A stretch of DNA of 64,000 bases from Euclidia mi. Lineage: Eukaryota > Arthropoda > Insecta > Lepidoptera > Erebidae. Position 1 is the stretch's first letter. Every line of letters begins with the position of its first letter. Below, in pieces: positions 42,058 to 53,954 of the stretch. The stretch spans positions 64,623,805 through 64,687,804 of the forward strand of contig OX123190.2 in assembly GCA_944739405.2 (NCBI GenBank), given 5' to 3'. Both the position numbers and the translations under genes were made by a program. The notes under the pieces were generated by a model. That model was not told the origin of the DNA and ran no database searches. It saw nothing but the letters and a program-made list of their open reading frames with translations.

Positions 42058-44966
42058 AGACCTTCCAAAGAAACATAACATTATAGAAATATTTTACCAA
42101 AATTTTACGGGTCTCCGAACAAAATTAGATGAGTTTGCCAACAATTTAATGACATCGCATGCAGACTTATACGCAATTACGGAATCGGGTTGCAACGCAT
42201 CCATTACCGATGCAGAAATTGTCCCACAAGGATACAAAATATTACGTTGTGATCGAACGGATGGCAGAAAGCAGGGTGGCGCGCTTCTCGTGGCCACACA
42301 CCGTTACGATCTGCGACAAGTACTTGTGACCGACGCCTCAATCGACACCTGCGTTTTTGAAATGGTTTGTGCTACTGTACATTTAAATAATAGGTTTTTG
42401 TTTTTATGTTGTGTGATATATATTCCACCGTGTAGTTCAGAGAATGATTACATGATTTTATTTAGATTGATAGAAAAACTTTGTGATAGATACAGAGAAG
42501 TGATTGTAATAGGAGATTTTATATATTTTTTTTTTTTTTGTTTGCAATTACTTTGAATATTTTATGTCCTATTGCGAGTTCACTCAAAATAACACTGTGC
42601 CTAATTGTTTGGGTCGTCAACTTGATTTGGTTTTGAGTATTGGTTTCAGAGGAGAGGTGTCAGTAGTTGCAGCGGATGATGCACTAGTGTCCATAGACCT
42701 ATATCACCCACCGCTCGCAGTGAACGTTCGGCTGGTGGCCGAGTCAACAAGCGTTGCCAGCGTTGCCGTCAATGGCCCTAGTAACAATGCAAACACGGCA
42801 AGCGATATAAGACCGCAGTGGAATTTCTATAAAGCCGATTACAATTTATTATACTCTATGTTATCTTGTGCCGATTGGAGTAAAAGTTATGAAATTAATA
42901 ATTTAAACGAGATGTTAGATTTATTTTATAGTAAGCTAAATAATATTTTTGACGAATGCGTCCCTCGCAAAAAGTGTAAACGCGACATTTCGCGGGCTGT
43001 ATATCCAGAATGGTACACAGCACATATTATTAGAGACATCAAAATCAAAACTCACTTACAAAAAAATTACAAAAGAACTAAACTCGATGCACACTACCAG
43101 GAATTCTCAAGGTGTAGAGCCCATACTAAAAAATCCATAGAAATTGCTCATCACAAAAATATAGAAAAAATTCAATGTCAGTTTGCGAAAGATCCCAAAT
43201 CTTTCTGGCAGTACATAAGTTCAAAAAGAAGTAGATAAAATAAGCAGTTTATTGTTAAAGACGGTCGGTTTCTTACAGAAGGTGAGTGTGCTCAAGAATT
43301 TGCAGACTTTTTTGCTTCCGTGTACAGTAAAGAAGTAACGCGACTCGACGTACATACGGCGTCTGCCGAGGCAGACGCCACCAGCGTGCGCGTGCACATA
43401 CAGGAGCTGAGTATTGAGGATGTGAAGACTGCTCTCGCTAACCTCAAGCCAAAGCAGTCGGCTGGTCCCGAAGGTATCACAGCATTTATTTTCAGAGATT
43501 GTGGTCGAGTATTAGAGAAAGCTTTACGTCACATCTTTAACAACTGTTTAAAACAAGCTACGCTCCCGGCTCATTGGAAACTCACACGAGTCATACCTGT
43601 GCCCAATGGTAAGTCGGGACCTAATGTTAGCGGTTATCGACCAGTGGCGGTATTGTCTACACCGGCAAAAGTGTTCGAGTCGGCTATGCAGCGTAACATA
43701 CAGGCACAGGTACGGGCACAGCTGTAGGATGCGCAGCACGGCTTCATACTGGGGTGCAGTACGGACACCAATCTTCTTAACTTCATGGTGAAGGTTGTAC
43801 CTGCAGTCAATGCTGGTGTGCAAGTAGATGCTGCATACTTTGATTTTCAAAAGGCTTTCGATGTTTTCGATAATGACATTTTATTAAGAAAACTTGCGGC
43901 AATCGGTTGTACACCGCAACTGTTACAGTTCTTTGCCAGTTATTTGAAAGATCGACAACAGTATGTGGACTACCCATTATGGGTACGTATCTGAGCCATA
44001 TTTTACGAGATCAGGCGTCAGCCACGGCAGCAATTTGGGACCTCTCTATTATAATGATAAATAACTTGCCCACAGTACTCAGACATTGTACATGTTTACT
44101 ATTTGCAGATGACCTAAAATTGTTGCTCGAAGTTAAGGATAGATTGGATTGTGAACGACTGCAAGATGACATAAACCGGGTGGTAAGATGGAGCCAGGAA
44201 AATAAGCTGAGTTTCAACTCGTCCAAATGTTCGGTGATTACATTCTCTCGCGCACGAACACCACATACGCTACGAGTACAAGGTGGGAGATGCAACTATG
44301 CAGCAGGGAACACAAGTGCGTGATTTAGGTATTTATCTTACCTCAGATTTAAGTTTTCGTGATCATATTAATAAGATATGCAAGAAGGCATATAGAAATC
44401 TAGGTTTTGTATTGAGACAATCACAAAAGTTCACAAATATTATAACAATAAAGGTGTTGTATGACGCTTTAGTTAGGTCACATTTAGAATATGGTTTGGC
44501 TATATGGGCTCCGCATGAAACAAAATACAATTTAATGCTAGAACGCGATCAAAATAAATTTGTTAGAGACTTATATTTAAAATTGTATGGCGTTTACCCT
44601 TTCTATCCATTGATGTATCCTACACTATTTGTACTTGGTATGGTAGGATACAATGAGCTGAGGGTACGACGCGAATTTAAACTCGCTGTGTGTCTTATCA
44701 AATTACCACGTGGTGCTTCTTACAATCCGAGAGTGTTGGAACATTTACAACTTTGTGTTCCGGACAGATACGTGTCGAGGCGGCGACGACCGCTACTGTT
44801 AGCTATACCGGGAGCCAGAACTAATCTTATGGCTAAAACACCACTTGTGCATACCATCCACATTATTAGTAAGTTACATGAAAGAACTGATGTATTTTTT
44901 AGTAATGTGAGTGAAGTTGCAAGGATTTTAATGAATATTGTTAGTTATAATTGTATGTTAGAGTAG
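42058..44966 (+). pseudogene. LINE ORF2 (endonuclease plus reverse transcriptase), multiply broken
   Basis: Endonuclease blocks: EIFYQNFTGLRTKLDEF, AITESGCN, GGALLVATHR, then VIVIGDF, after which a T-rich insertion/deletion at about 42520-42545 replaces the end of the GDFN box. The domain resumes in another frame (LDLVLS, YHPPL). A TAG at 43236-43238 precedes the RT: SAGPEGITAFIFRDC, VSGYRPVAVLSTPAKVFE, an in-frame TAG at 43725-43727, FDFQKAFDVFDND, then a frameshift, the intact FADD box in LLFADDLKLLLEV (about 44100), and another frameshift to YDALVRSHLEYGLAIWAP. The natural end is at 44964-44966. Gene order and motifs fit the CR1/Jockey group. Confidence 0.85.
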
Positions 44967-45068
44967 TAGTTGGTAAAATAATATGTATACATGCCACACT
45001 ATTGTATTAGGCTTAAAGCCTGTAATGATAGTTGATAAGGATTATTCAATAAATAAATAAATAAATAT
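44967..45068 (+). mobile_element. 3' UTR and (AAAT)n tail of the LINE at 41170-44966
   Basis: A short AT-rich 3' UTR ends in the tandem tail aataaataaataaat (about 45050-45065). This defines the 3' end of the element. Confidence 0.7.
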
Positions 45069-45248
45069 ATATTTCTTGTGTTCGTGTGTATGTCACTGAA
45101 CTCCTCCTAAACGACTGGACCGATTGTGATGAAATTTTTGTGTGTGTTCAAGTCCCCTTGAACACACACACACAAAAAGTTTAGATTCACAAAAAATTGC
45201 GAATATTAAAAAAAAATATGGTGGTACGAAGTTCGCCGGTTCAGCTAG
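45069..45248 (+). mobile_element. Helitron-type fragment with long internal hairpin
   Basis: It contains cactgaactcctcctaaacg, gaccgattgtgatgaaattt and ends gttcagCTAG next to T (45245-45249), a common lepidopteran Helitron 3' end. A hairpin with 18-bp arms (tttttgtgtgtgttcaag and its complement) spans 45135-45178. Confidence 0.6.
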
Positions 45249-45249
45249 T

Positions 45250-47014
45250 TTATTATAAAAAGGTAAGATTAATGTTATTTTTAGGATTCTAAGTCTAAAA
45301 ATAATGTAGGTATTTATTCTTGTGACAGTGAACACCAATCAGAGAGCATAACGTCAAACAGTACGTCTGCCATTCATGTTGTTGACATCTTAGTAGTAAA
45401 TACAACTAAAACGTCAAACTTTCTACCTGTCAAATCGAATATAACAAAATAAAAGTGGGTACATCAGACCAGACTTAATTCACGATTTGTTTTGTTTTGG
45501 ACTTTGTGATATCACTCAACCACCATGATGGTTTACAGCGTTTTCGTGTCAAATTCAAAATGGTTTTTAAAAAGCCGTAATTAGTAATGTTGCTGATCGA
45601 TTTTTGAAGAATAAATCAGGTATTTCAGTTTCATATCTAATAAAGGAACGAATCAATCGCTAATTACATTTTAGGATACAAGCCTATTGTTTTACTGATT
45701 ACCACTGTCTTCGTTATCGTTACCGGATAAATTACTTACTTAAAGTAGTTATTGCATATTGGGTAAGATGCAACATGGGAATAGATAGATGTTTTCGATA
45801 TTCAGCTACAGAAATAATTGGATTTATTAAGCTGAGGAAACTTTGTGGCGTTTTCAATTACCTGACAATTTGAATTTTAAAATGATGGTGTTAAAATTGT
45901 TATAATATCATAATAATATAACTTACATGACACTCCATGCAAGGTATCGGTAAAAAATAACTTGATGAATGAAATCCAAAGATAAACTGGTAGATTCAAA
46001 TTAATTCGTCGTGTAGAGAAAGATTAATTAAGAGCTAAAATGCCTTAAAAATTACTGCTGTATTTCGATGACGGGATGGAATACTCCGGGATTTTGTTAA
46101 ACAAATTTTCCAATAATTCAAACGTTGAATTAAGTTCTGCCGAAAGTGCAGGGATCCTATAAAGTTGTTTGACCGCCAACCAGTAAACCGTCTCGTGAAT
46201 TGACAGAATTTAGTCGCAAACGTGTCGTTGGGGAAATTTCTACATCGTCTGAATATGTTCGACACTATGTGAATGTGAAATAGAATAGTCGGTTTAGATC
46301 TATTAGTGTACACTTCTCGTGGAACGTGTCTTTAAAACAAAATCTTTTAGCCGAAAATTAGTATATAAAATGTAGAATGGCGCTGTAGAGCCTTAGTACT
46401 TACTGAAGGTTATTGTTGATTTGACAAGAAAGTGGATACAAAAGTGCTTCAACATAGCTTAAGTGCTGAACGGGATGAAGTTTATAGAATTTAGAGCTCA
46501 TTGTATTCAACTTTGACTGATCGAATGGCGTAGTAGTATAACAGTCTCTGGATTTGATGCCCTTACGGGTCATCATTTTGTGCGATTCGCAAATATTTGT
46601 ATCTGTGTAAGTCTGCGTTGCTTGAATGTGTTCCGTTACGCTTCGCACCACAAAATGCCCGCACAAGGAATGTAACACATTTCAAGTGTGAGCATTTCAG
46701 TCATTCTAAAAACAAAGAAAATACTTATCAGAACCCACGTGTACGGTATCTTCAGTTTATACAATTATGTTACTGTGTGACGAGCGCTAAACCTATACTT
46801 ACGCACAGAAGTATAAAACTACATTTATTCGCATAAAATGTTACAGCGAATTTTAACGACTCATAAACTATCATAAATACGAAAGTTTGTGATGATCGAT
46901 GGGTACATGGATGTATGTTACTCTTTCGCTGAAAAACTATTGATCGCAATTTACTGACTAATTTTACTGACAACTATTGACTGCAAACTTTTATCAAAAC
47001 GCGATCTTAATCCC
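45250..47014. other. Non-coding DNA
   Basis: No supportable gene. A minus frame at 46035-46313 and others here lack domains and splice signals. Confidence 0.35.
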
Positions 47015-47015
47015 T

Positions 47016-47640
47016 ACCCCTACTAATATTATAAATTCGAGAGTGTGTATGTATGTGTATTCCTTTTTCACGCTAAAACGGCTGAACCGATTTTGTTGAA
47101 ATTTTATATAGAGATATACTGGACCATGGAGACGGACATAGGCTACCATAAGATGCAAAAAATAAACTGGGAGGGATTGTAGGGAGGCTAGAAGTTTGTT
47201 CGGCACAAATTTACCTCTTGGGAGTAAGAACGCATGCGCTATAATAATTGATTGCGCATGTGCGTATATCTGTCAGTACTGACACATCATACATAATGTC
47301 ATATTGTGCACGGTGATTATATTGTCCGCATATATAAACTTATAATTATATAAGTACTACGCTTAAACGGCTGAAACGATTTTCTCTACTAATATTATAA
47401 ATGAAAAAGTGTTTATAAATATATATATTGGACATGTATTGTGGAAATGGAAAGTGGCTTTGGTATTTGACTGTATGCAAGGCGATGTTATTATGTACCT
47501 TTCGGTAGATATAATGGTAGGTATTTATCTGAAGTCTTTAGAATAATCAGGATTGTCTTCACACAATTTGAGACTGAAAGTAGATTTGAGTTACCCCGCA
47601 TTTAATGCGCACGAAGCCGCGGGCAAAAGCTTGTCTTACA
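47016..47640 (+). mobile_element. Helitron-like sequence with a repeated 5' start
   Basis: The typical lepidopteran start cctactaatattataaat occurs at about 47020 and again at 47385. The intervening cggctgaaccgattttgttg and the end gaagccgcgggcaaaagctt at about 47610 fit the same family. The last motif has CTTG instead of CTAG, so the 3' end is decayed. The two starts imply one element nested in, or abutting, another. Confidence 0.55.
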
Positions 47641-48519
47641 TATATATCAAAATAGCACATACGCTCCATTTTTAAATAGTGCTGCACAGCTCAATATTAT
47701 ATAAGTGTACCCAGAATACGATTGCCAATCGTATAATTATAATCGTAAGTACGGTCCTCTTAGAGACGACCGTCTTGAGTATCGCTAAGGCATAATAATT
47801 ACAGGCCAATAAACTGCATGAATGCTTGTGGGAGTACGAAACTATGGGCCCTAAGATGTTATCAAAGAATATGGCACTGAATAAGCTTTATTACCTTAAG
47901 ATTATATTGAAGGTCTGATGTTACGATGAAGTAAATGAGTTTGAACGTTGTAATTGTATTTGTACGTAGGTACATCACCTACAACAGATTTTTACTCAGA
48001 AATAAAATTGAAATCAATGGAAATAATAATAGAAACATAGTGAAAAATAAATGTCTTGTTTGATTTCCATACATATACATTAACATTGACCTATATAACA
48101 ACTAGATTAGCAAAGAGCGCATATATTTGTTGCCATGTGTTATGGGTCCTTGGACCTAATACTGTCACATAGTCCTCAAGTGTCAAAGTCAACAAGAAAA
48201 GACAACGATCGTAAAAAGGGTAGATACGCAGTGAAATATTGCAAATTACGTTGATAAAGAGGCAGGATATTTTATTTCACGCTCATGTTAATTGTTTATC
48301 ACGATATTTTGTTGTAAATTACAATAAAAATCGCAAAAATCATTAAACTTCACGATGTTGTTAATAAATAAAAATTATAATTTCCCATTTTTACGGTAGT
48401 TTCGTAACTTGATGAGCGTTGTCATTTGGTACCGGAATTACAGGACTCATTCCTTGTTCCCTACTATGACATTTTCCTCCTATAATACGAAGCAGTAAAT
48501 TATTATGTTAATATTTTTT

Positions 48520-48848
48520 TGTTCTTTTTTTTATGGTATTAGGCGGCAAATGAGCAGACGGATTGCCTGATGGTAAGCAATCACCGCCGCCCATGGACAC
48601 AAGCAACACCATAGGAGTCACCAGTGCGTTGCCGCCCCTTGGGGTTGGGAAAAGGGATAGGATGAGGAGTGGGACGGGGGAGAAGGATAAGGGATAGGGC
48701 CTCCGGCACTCTCACTCACCGAACGAAACGCAACAGTTTAGGTACTGTTACTTTACGTCGATTTTCTGTGAGAGGGTAGTACTACCCCGGTCGAGCCGAC
48801 CCATTCATGCTGAAATCAGCAAGGCTCTACTACCTTGAGAATCTACCT
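48520..48848 (-). mobile_element. Poly(A) retroposon of a common lepidopteran family
   Basis: After a T run (about 48522-48532), the plus strand reads gcaaatgagcagacggattg, gatggtaagcaatcaccgcc and further GC-rich sequence, ending around ggctctactacc. A diverged relative is at 26786-27020. Orientation follows from the T run, which is a poly(A) tail on the minus strand. No coding frame. Confidence 0.6.
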
Positions 48849-50084
48849 TGTTCTTGTTATTTTCTTATAGATTTAATTCCTTTATTTTTATAGAGAAATC
48901 GACGAGACACAATCAACAACAAAATTCCTTAAAATATTTTTATTTAGAACATTTATTTTGATCATTTGAATTCCTACACAATTCGGTAAAAAGTTTTACA
49001 CGACTGCTCAAAAAAGGTGTGTTATATTTTTAGGGTTCATTTATTTAACAATGTATGTATGGGTGCTTCTTTTTATCATTATGTTTTCGGGGAAAACATT
49101 TTTACAACTGGAGAACACCGCATTTCACGATTGACATTCAATGGTCGTCTCATTCAAATTTACGTTTTGGAACGTCATTTTTGAATAAGTGAAAGAGATG
49201 AATATATGTTTTTTCTAAGGTGCATATTGGTTTCAAAGCTACGTCGTCTATCTCGGCTGGTTGCCACGCTATTTCGAACGTCAATTGTAGGAGTTTGTTA
49301 CTCTAGTCGTTATATTATTAACCACACACAGAGAACATGCGAAATGGTCGTGCTAATTCATAATATTTTAACGAAGGCGTATCGAACCAACTACCACCGG
49401 CTTAGCAGTCAGGGCCACTTATTTCAAGTCCAATAGAGCAGACAATAAAATAAAATAAATGTAACGTAAAATGTGCTTTAAAACTTGCACATAGTGAATT
49501 CATAAATATTTTTTATAGAGTAATGAGTGTACAGGAAGCGCGTGAGGTTTGTAACACGCGGCGTCCTTCGCGAGTGGCTCACCGCGAATGCGATTGCAAA
49601 TCGGTTGGATGCGGTTTCTACGCGGTGCGGTTGGACGCGGCGGCTCTGTCCTACGTGCGCGCGAATCGTTTTATTCCATCCTGCGGCGTTCATTTGACAT
49701 TAACCATTTGACATGGACATGACAGTTCATTTATTGGAAAATGCATATCTTAAGTATAAAATACTCAAGAATTATGTACGACAGAGAAGTGTACCTAATT
49801 ATAGCTTGAATTCTAATTTCTACTTCCGACATCACAATATTTATTTGTAAATAAATGGTGACACCACTTCCAGTTCGCGCGGAAATATCAAGCCAACTAA
49901 TCGCGTTCGCGTCAGCTCGAGCCGCGCCGCATCGCACGTCACGTGCATTTGGTCACGTAGGACACGTACGTCAATAGGTATCGACTGTTTGTTGTTTCCG
50001 CGCCGCGCCACGCCGCGCCGCATCGCGTTCGTATCCAGAACGTGCTCACGTAGGACGCTGCGAGGATAGAAGCAAGTGGCGTTC
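48849..50084. other. Non-coding DNA with two GC-rich islands
   Basis: Islands at about 49540-49690 and 49900-50060 share the string cctacgtg/cacgtagga in opposite orientations (49650, 49955, 50047). This hints at an inverted-repeat element, but termini and target duplication could not be set. A SINE fragment lies near 49397-49425. The open frames here are by-products of GC content. Confidence 0.4.
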
Positions 50085-50140
50085 TGTTGTCTCTGCCTAG
50101 CCCAACGGGAAAAAGGCGTGAGTATATGTATGTATGTAGG
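50085..50140 (+). mobile_element. SINE tail with (ATGT)n
   Basis: gtctctgcctagcccaacgg then aggcgtgagtatatgtatgt matches the tails at 15960-16010 and, reversed, at 692-760 and 3885-3925. Confidence 0.6.
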
Positions 50141-50791
50141 TATGTCTTTTTTATAAAGCTGTACAACTAAATATTATTTACGAAGATAAATACAACAATT
50201 TCCTATAAAGTATACTTTTAAAGATTGTAAAATAATCAAACTGTCCATGTGCCATTTTCTAATACTATTAAAGTTTCTATTTCGCTAGATGAAAGTTCGA
50301 AGTTAAAATATCGAAGCATTCGAAGGCAGACGGGCAGCAAGTTCAAGTTTTGATAAAGGCTTCTTGCAGGCAAAAAGTACGAACTAAGTTATTTGTACGA
50401 AGTTTCCCTGTCTTCTGGAGCACATTTCTCTTTGTTTGTTAAAGTTTAAGCTTAGCTTTGAAATAAACTAGATTAAGATAAAGATGTATTTATTTGTGAA
50501 AACATGTGTAAATACAATAATACTTGGTTGGTGTTAAATTATTTGCATGAGAATCAACATGTTCTACCAAAGCAGGTGTACAAATCAATATTATAAAATT
50601 TAATTGTCTTATTGCATGAATTCATACAAATATCTATAGTAAAGATAATTATATAAATTAAATCAATATAAATTGCAAATAGACACAGGCATAAAAGTAA
50701 CAATAAAATAAATAAGAATAATACCTACAGCTGATTAGAATTTATAAAAAAATTACAAAAATTCAAACAAATTAAAAAATAAATTTTCATT
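50141..50791. other. AT-rich non-coding DNA
   Basis: No gene seen. It may include the decayed body of the element whose protein end is at 50792-51141. Confidence 0.35.
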
Positions 50792-51141
50792 CCACTATTT
50801 TTCCACCAATTACTTCCACCTGCACCAGAAAAACTACTAAACACAATATTTTGCATCTGTAAAAGGGATGTAGTGCTAAATGTGGTTGCAAAAAAGTTGG
50901 ACTATTTTGTTCTATAGCATGTACAAACTGTCAAGGCCGGTCATGCTCCAATGTTCAATTGCCAACAATTGAAGATTCATTTGATGTTGACGAAGAGATA
51001 TGCAATGTGCCATTATTGGGACAGTTTATTAACACCCAGTATGAAGAAGATAAACAAGAAGAAAAAGAAGAATAAAGAGAAGAAGAAGAAGAAGAACAAG
51101 AGCAAGCAGAAGTTAATGATAATTTAGATTCAGATGGATAA
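50792..51141 (+). pseudogene. Cysteine-rich (CXC-like) C-terminus of a transposon-type protein
   Basis: Frames joined by a one-base shift near 50868 read PPAPEKLLNTIFCICKRG and GCSAKCGCKKVGLFCSIACT, then NCQGRSCSN. The CxC...CxxxCxC...C...CxxC spacing resembles the tesmin/TSO1-like CXC zinc-binding tail seen at the end of several insect transposon-associated proteins. An acidic, Glu-rich tail follows, interrupted by TAA at 51073-51075 and ending at 51139-51141. No catalytic domain was recognised upstream. Element class unknown to me. Confidence 0.5.
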
Positions 51142-52943
51142 ATTTTCTTATTTTTTGTAATTTACACCCCATTTATCATTTTCAACCCTTGTCAATATCT
51201 ACAGATATTCAATAGTTTCAAATTAAACAGAATCATAAAAAATCAGTGGAATAGGCCTACCGGGGAAACCACATTAAAAAAACGCGCTAAGTACACTACT
51301 TCAAAGGTGGCGTGGAAACGTCAGCATATTATGACGATTACAACTATTTCAAAATTTTAAATCGTTATATCTCAAAAACGGTGGCTCTTAAGAAAAAAGT
51401 ATGTAGTTATTTTTTATAGTTAATTATCTGATCTACAATTTTTGTCTGAGCAAATTTTATGATAAACTTACCATTTTGCTGAAAATCGCGAAAAACCCGT
51501 TTTTGTGACCTTTGACCCCGAGTAATTTTTTTTGCACGTGCCGGATCGATGAGGACTTTTCACATTTCCTTTATAATAGTGTATTGAACAATCCTACCAA
51601 TATTCAGCCAAGTGGGAATTTTTGTAACCTTGGATGTCTAAATTGACCTGACTATATTGCATGTCAAACAGGTTGAAAAGTTCTTTATAGTATTCTACAA
51701 GTTTCTTTCAAACAAAATAAGTTTATAGGGCCACAGAAATTTCTATTCTGTGTTTTATTATTTTTATTTTACGAAAAATATTCTCCTTTGTGTGACTTGA
51801 TATAATTCTTGTTAAAGAAGTAAAAATATTTTCCTTGACAATTGACAAGGATGATATTTTTCTATTTAGGAAAATAAATTGCTGTGTACATAGGAAAAGG
51901 GTTCAAATGCCAAATTAAGAGACTTTTCAGAAAATATTTGTTTTGTATTTGAGTATAAACGGTTCGTCCTTCATGTTAATAAGGTATGCAAAAGATTTTT
52001 TTTTTGTGTCATGTATTTTGGTATTTACGTAGCTTGACAGGATTAACGTTTTGAATAGTATGCAACAGACTAGCTGTACTCGTAAGTGGAGTGACGCAAT
52101 GATCTTACAGTTTAGAGTGGAGTTAATTTTCTGAAATATTCCCGTCAGACGTCCTGGTGTTTCTTCTAACTATGGCCGTAGTTTGGTTCTCAAAATACAC
52201 GTACGATATTTGATAAAGAATGCATCGCATACTTTAAAAACTATAGAATCAAAGTGGTTTAAAGAAATTATCCGAATTCAAAACCAGCAATCGGACAAAA
52301 TACGACAACTTTTTGTGTTTTAACATCGCTCGTCTGCGCTCTGGTCGGTTTTAAGCCGGTCACGTACGATATCCACAATTATAACAATTTAACAATTTTC
52401 AATAGACAGACTGAATACAACTAGCAGATTAAATTTGGTTTATGTATTCAGCTATATAAAGACGTGCAGTAGTCGGATTTTGTTCCTTTTAATACGGTTC
52501 GGTTTTATAGGACTATTTTCATCACCTTTTATCGTATTATAGTGCAAAGCAATTTGACCGTCACATTGTGAATAAATTACGAATTAAGACTTTAATGGTT
52601 AGTATTATAGAAGGTATTCGTAAGATTTGAGCCTTAACTTTTTGAATTGCCTCCTAAATTAAAGGTTTATTATAAACGGTAAAAAGAAATGCTCTTGCTA
52701 CTGTTTGCAAGCGGCCATAAAAGAATTTACAAACAATAAACGAAAGTATTCCTGTTCAGAAGTTACCCTAGACAGGTGGGAATTGTTGCAGAGTGCAGTA
52801 GAAACCAATTTACATCATCCACTTGACCAGGGCAACGCAAGAAGTAGTCTGAGCATACATGAGGCTGAGTTTCTCAGCGCTAAGAATCAAAATACAATAT
52901 GCAGTTACCTTCACTGGTTTCAGGTCTGGAGCTAGCTAGATAA
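51142..52943. other. Non-coding DNA, partly transposon 3' sequence
   Basis: The first few hundred bases are likely 3' flank of the preceding element (cgttatatctcaaaaacggt...). No other gene is supportable; a frame at 52705-52935 has no domain. Confidence 0.4.
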
Positions 52944-52952
52944 ACACACAAC

Positions 52953-53944
52953 ATTTTTTTTTTCAGTAGCCTGTACTGTCCCACTGCTGGGCAAAGGCCT
53001 CCCCCAAATCTTTCCATACTTTCTTGTCGCCTGCAGTCTCCAGCCAACTCTTGTGGTAGGCGTCCAGGTCATCCCGCCATCTCTTTCGGGGCCGGCCCCG
53101 GCGACGTCGTCCATCTTCTGGCACCCATAGTGTCGAGATTTTTGCCCAACGATCCTCGTGCATACGGCTGATGTGGCCCGCCCAGTTCCATTTCAGGCTG
53201 GCAGCCTTTTTTCCCCCATCTATAACTTTAGTTTTGGAGCGCAGCTCAGTGTTTCGTATCCTATCTTTGAGTGAAATACCAAAGATGCTGCGCTCCATAG
53301 CTCTTTGGCAGACCGCAAGGTGCGACTTTTGCAACTCGGTAGGCGACCAGGTTTGAGCACTGTTGGTTAGAATGGGCAGAATACACATATCGATGAGTTT
53401 TCGCTTCAGGGAAATCGGTAGATCCCCCTTCATTAGCCTCTTCATGGACCAGAAGATTTTCCAAGCGTTTTCGATACGGCGATCGATTTCTCTTTCTAGC
53501 CTGTTTTCGAATGAAACTAGCTGGCCCGAATAGGTGTACTCATCGACATATTGTATCTCCTGCCCATCCACCTCGACTCTATGTTTGGTGCTGTTTGTCA
53601 TAACCTTACTTTTCGACCGGTTTATCGCTAGTCCCACCCTGCAGCCTGCTATGCTCAGTTCTTGGAGCATAGTCTCAAGTTCCAGAGCAGTAGAAGCAAA
53701 CAGAACTATAACGTCGGCAAATCGGAGATTTGTGAGTCTCTTGTTGCCGATGAAAATCCCTTTTGTATTCCATAAGGTTGCCAGTGTTTTAAAAATCTCC
53801 TCGAGTGTACTTGTGAATAGCTTGGGGGAGAGCGGGTCACCCTGTTTAACACCCTTCTGTATTTTAAATGATGGCCCAATGCTGTCTAGTTTGATATTGG
53901 CGTAGCTATTAGTGTAAATGGATTTAGTAAGTTGAATAAGTTGG
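52953..53944 (-). mobile_element. 5'-truncated RTE-clade LINE with 9-bp target duplication
   Basis: It is flanked by ACACACAAC on both sides (52944-52952 and 53945-53953). The 3' end is a poly(A) run (T run at 52954-52962 on the plus strand). The 5' end cuts into the RT domain, the usual result of incomplete target-primed reverse transcription. Confidence 0.85.
52963..53944 (-). pseudogene. RTE reverse-transcriptase C-terminal half, catalytic box mutated
   Basis: The 327-codon frame is otherwise open. RT blocks visible: KGVKQGDPLSPKLF (residues about 33-46), then LRFADVIVLFA, where FADD is expected, and YSGQLVSFENRLEREIDRR. The C-terminus WAGHISRMHEDRWAK, EDGRRRRGRPRKRWRDDL and EAFAQQWDSTGY is diagnostic of the RTE clade. 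The second aspartate of the catalytic pair is valine (codon at 53710-53712, GTT), so the enzyme would be dead even if the missing 5' half were supplied. The last codons (GAGGCCTTTGCCCAGCAGTGG) are the source of the short tail repeats scattered in this window. Confidence 0.9.
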
Positions 53945-53954
53945 ACACACAACT

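Noticed and set aside
46035..46313. A minus-strand frame rich in Arg and Phe
   Set aside because: No domain, no plausible splice sites and no repeat of the pattern elsewhere.
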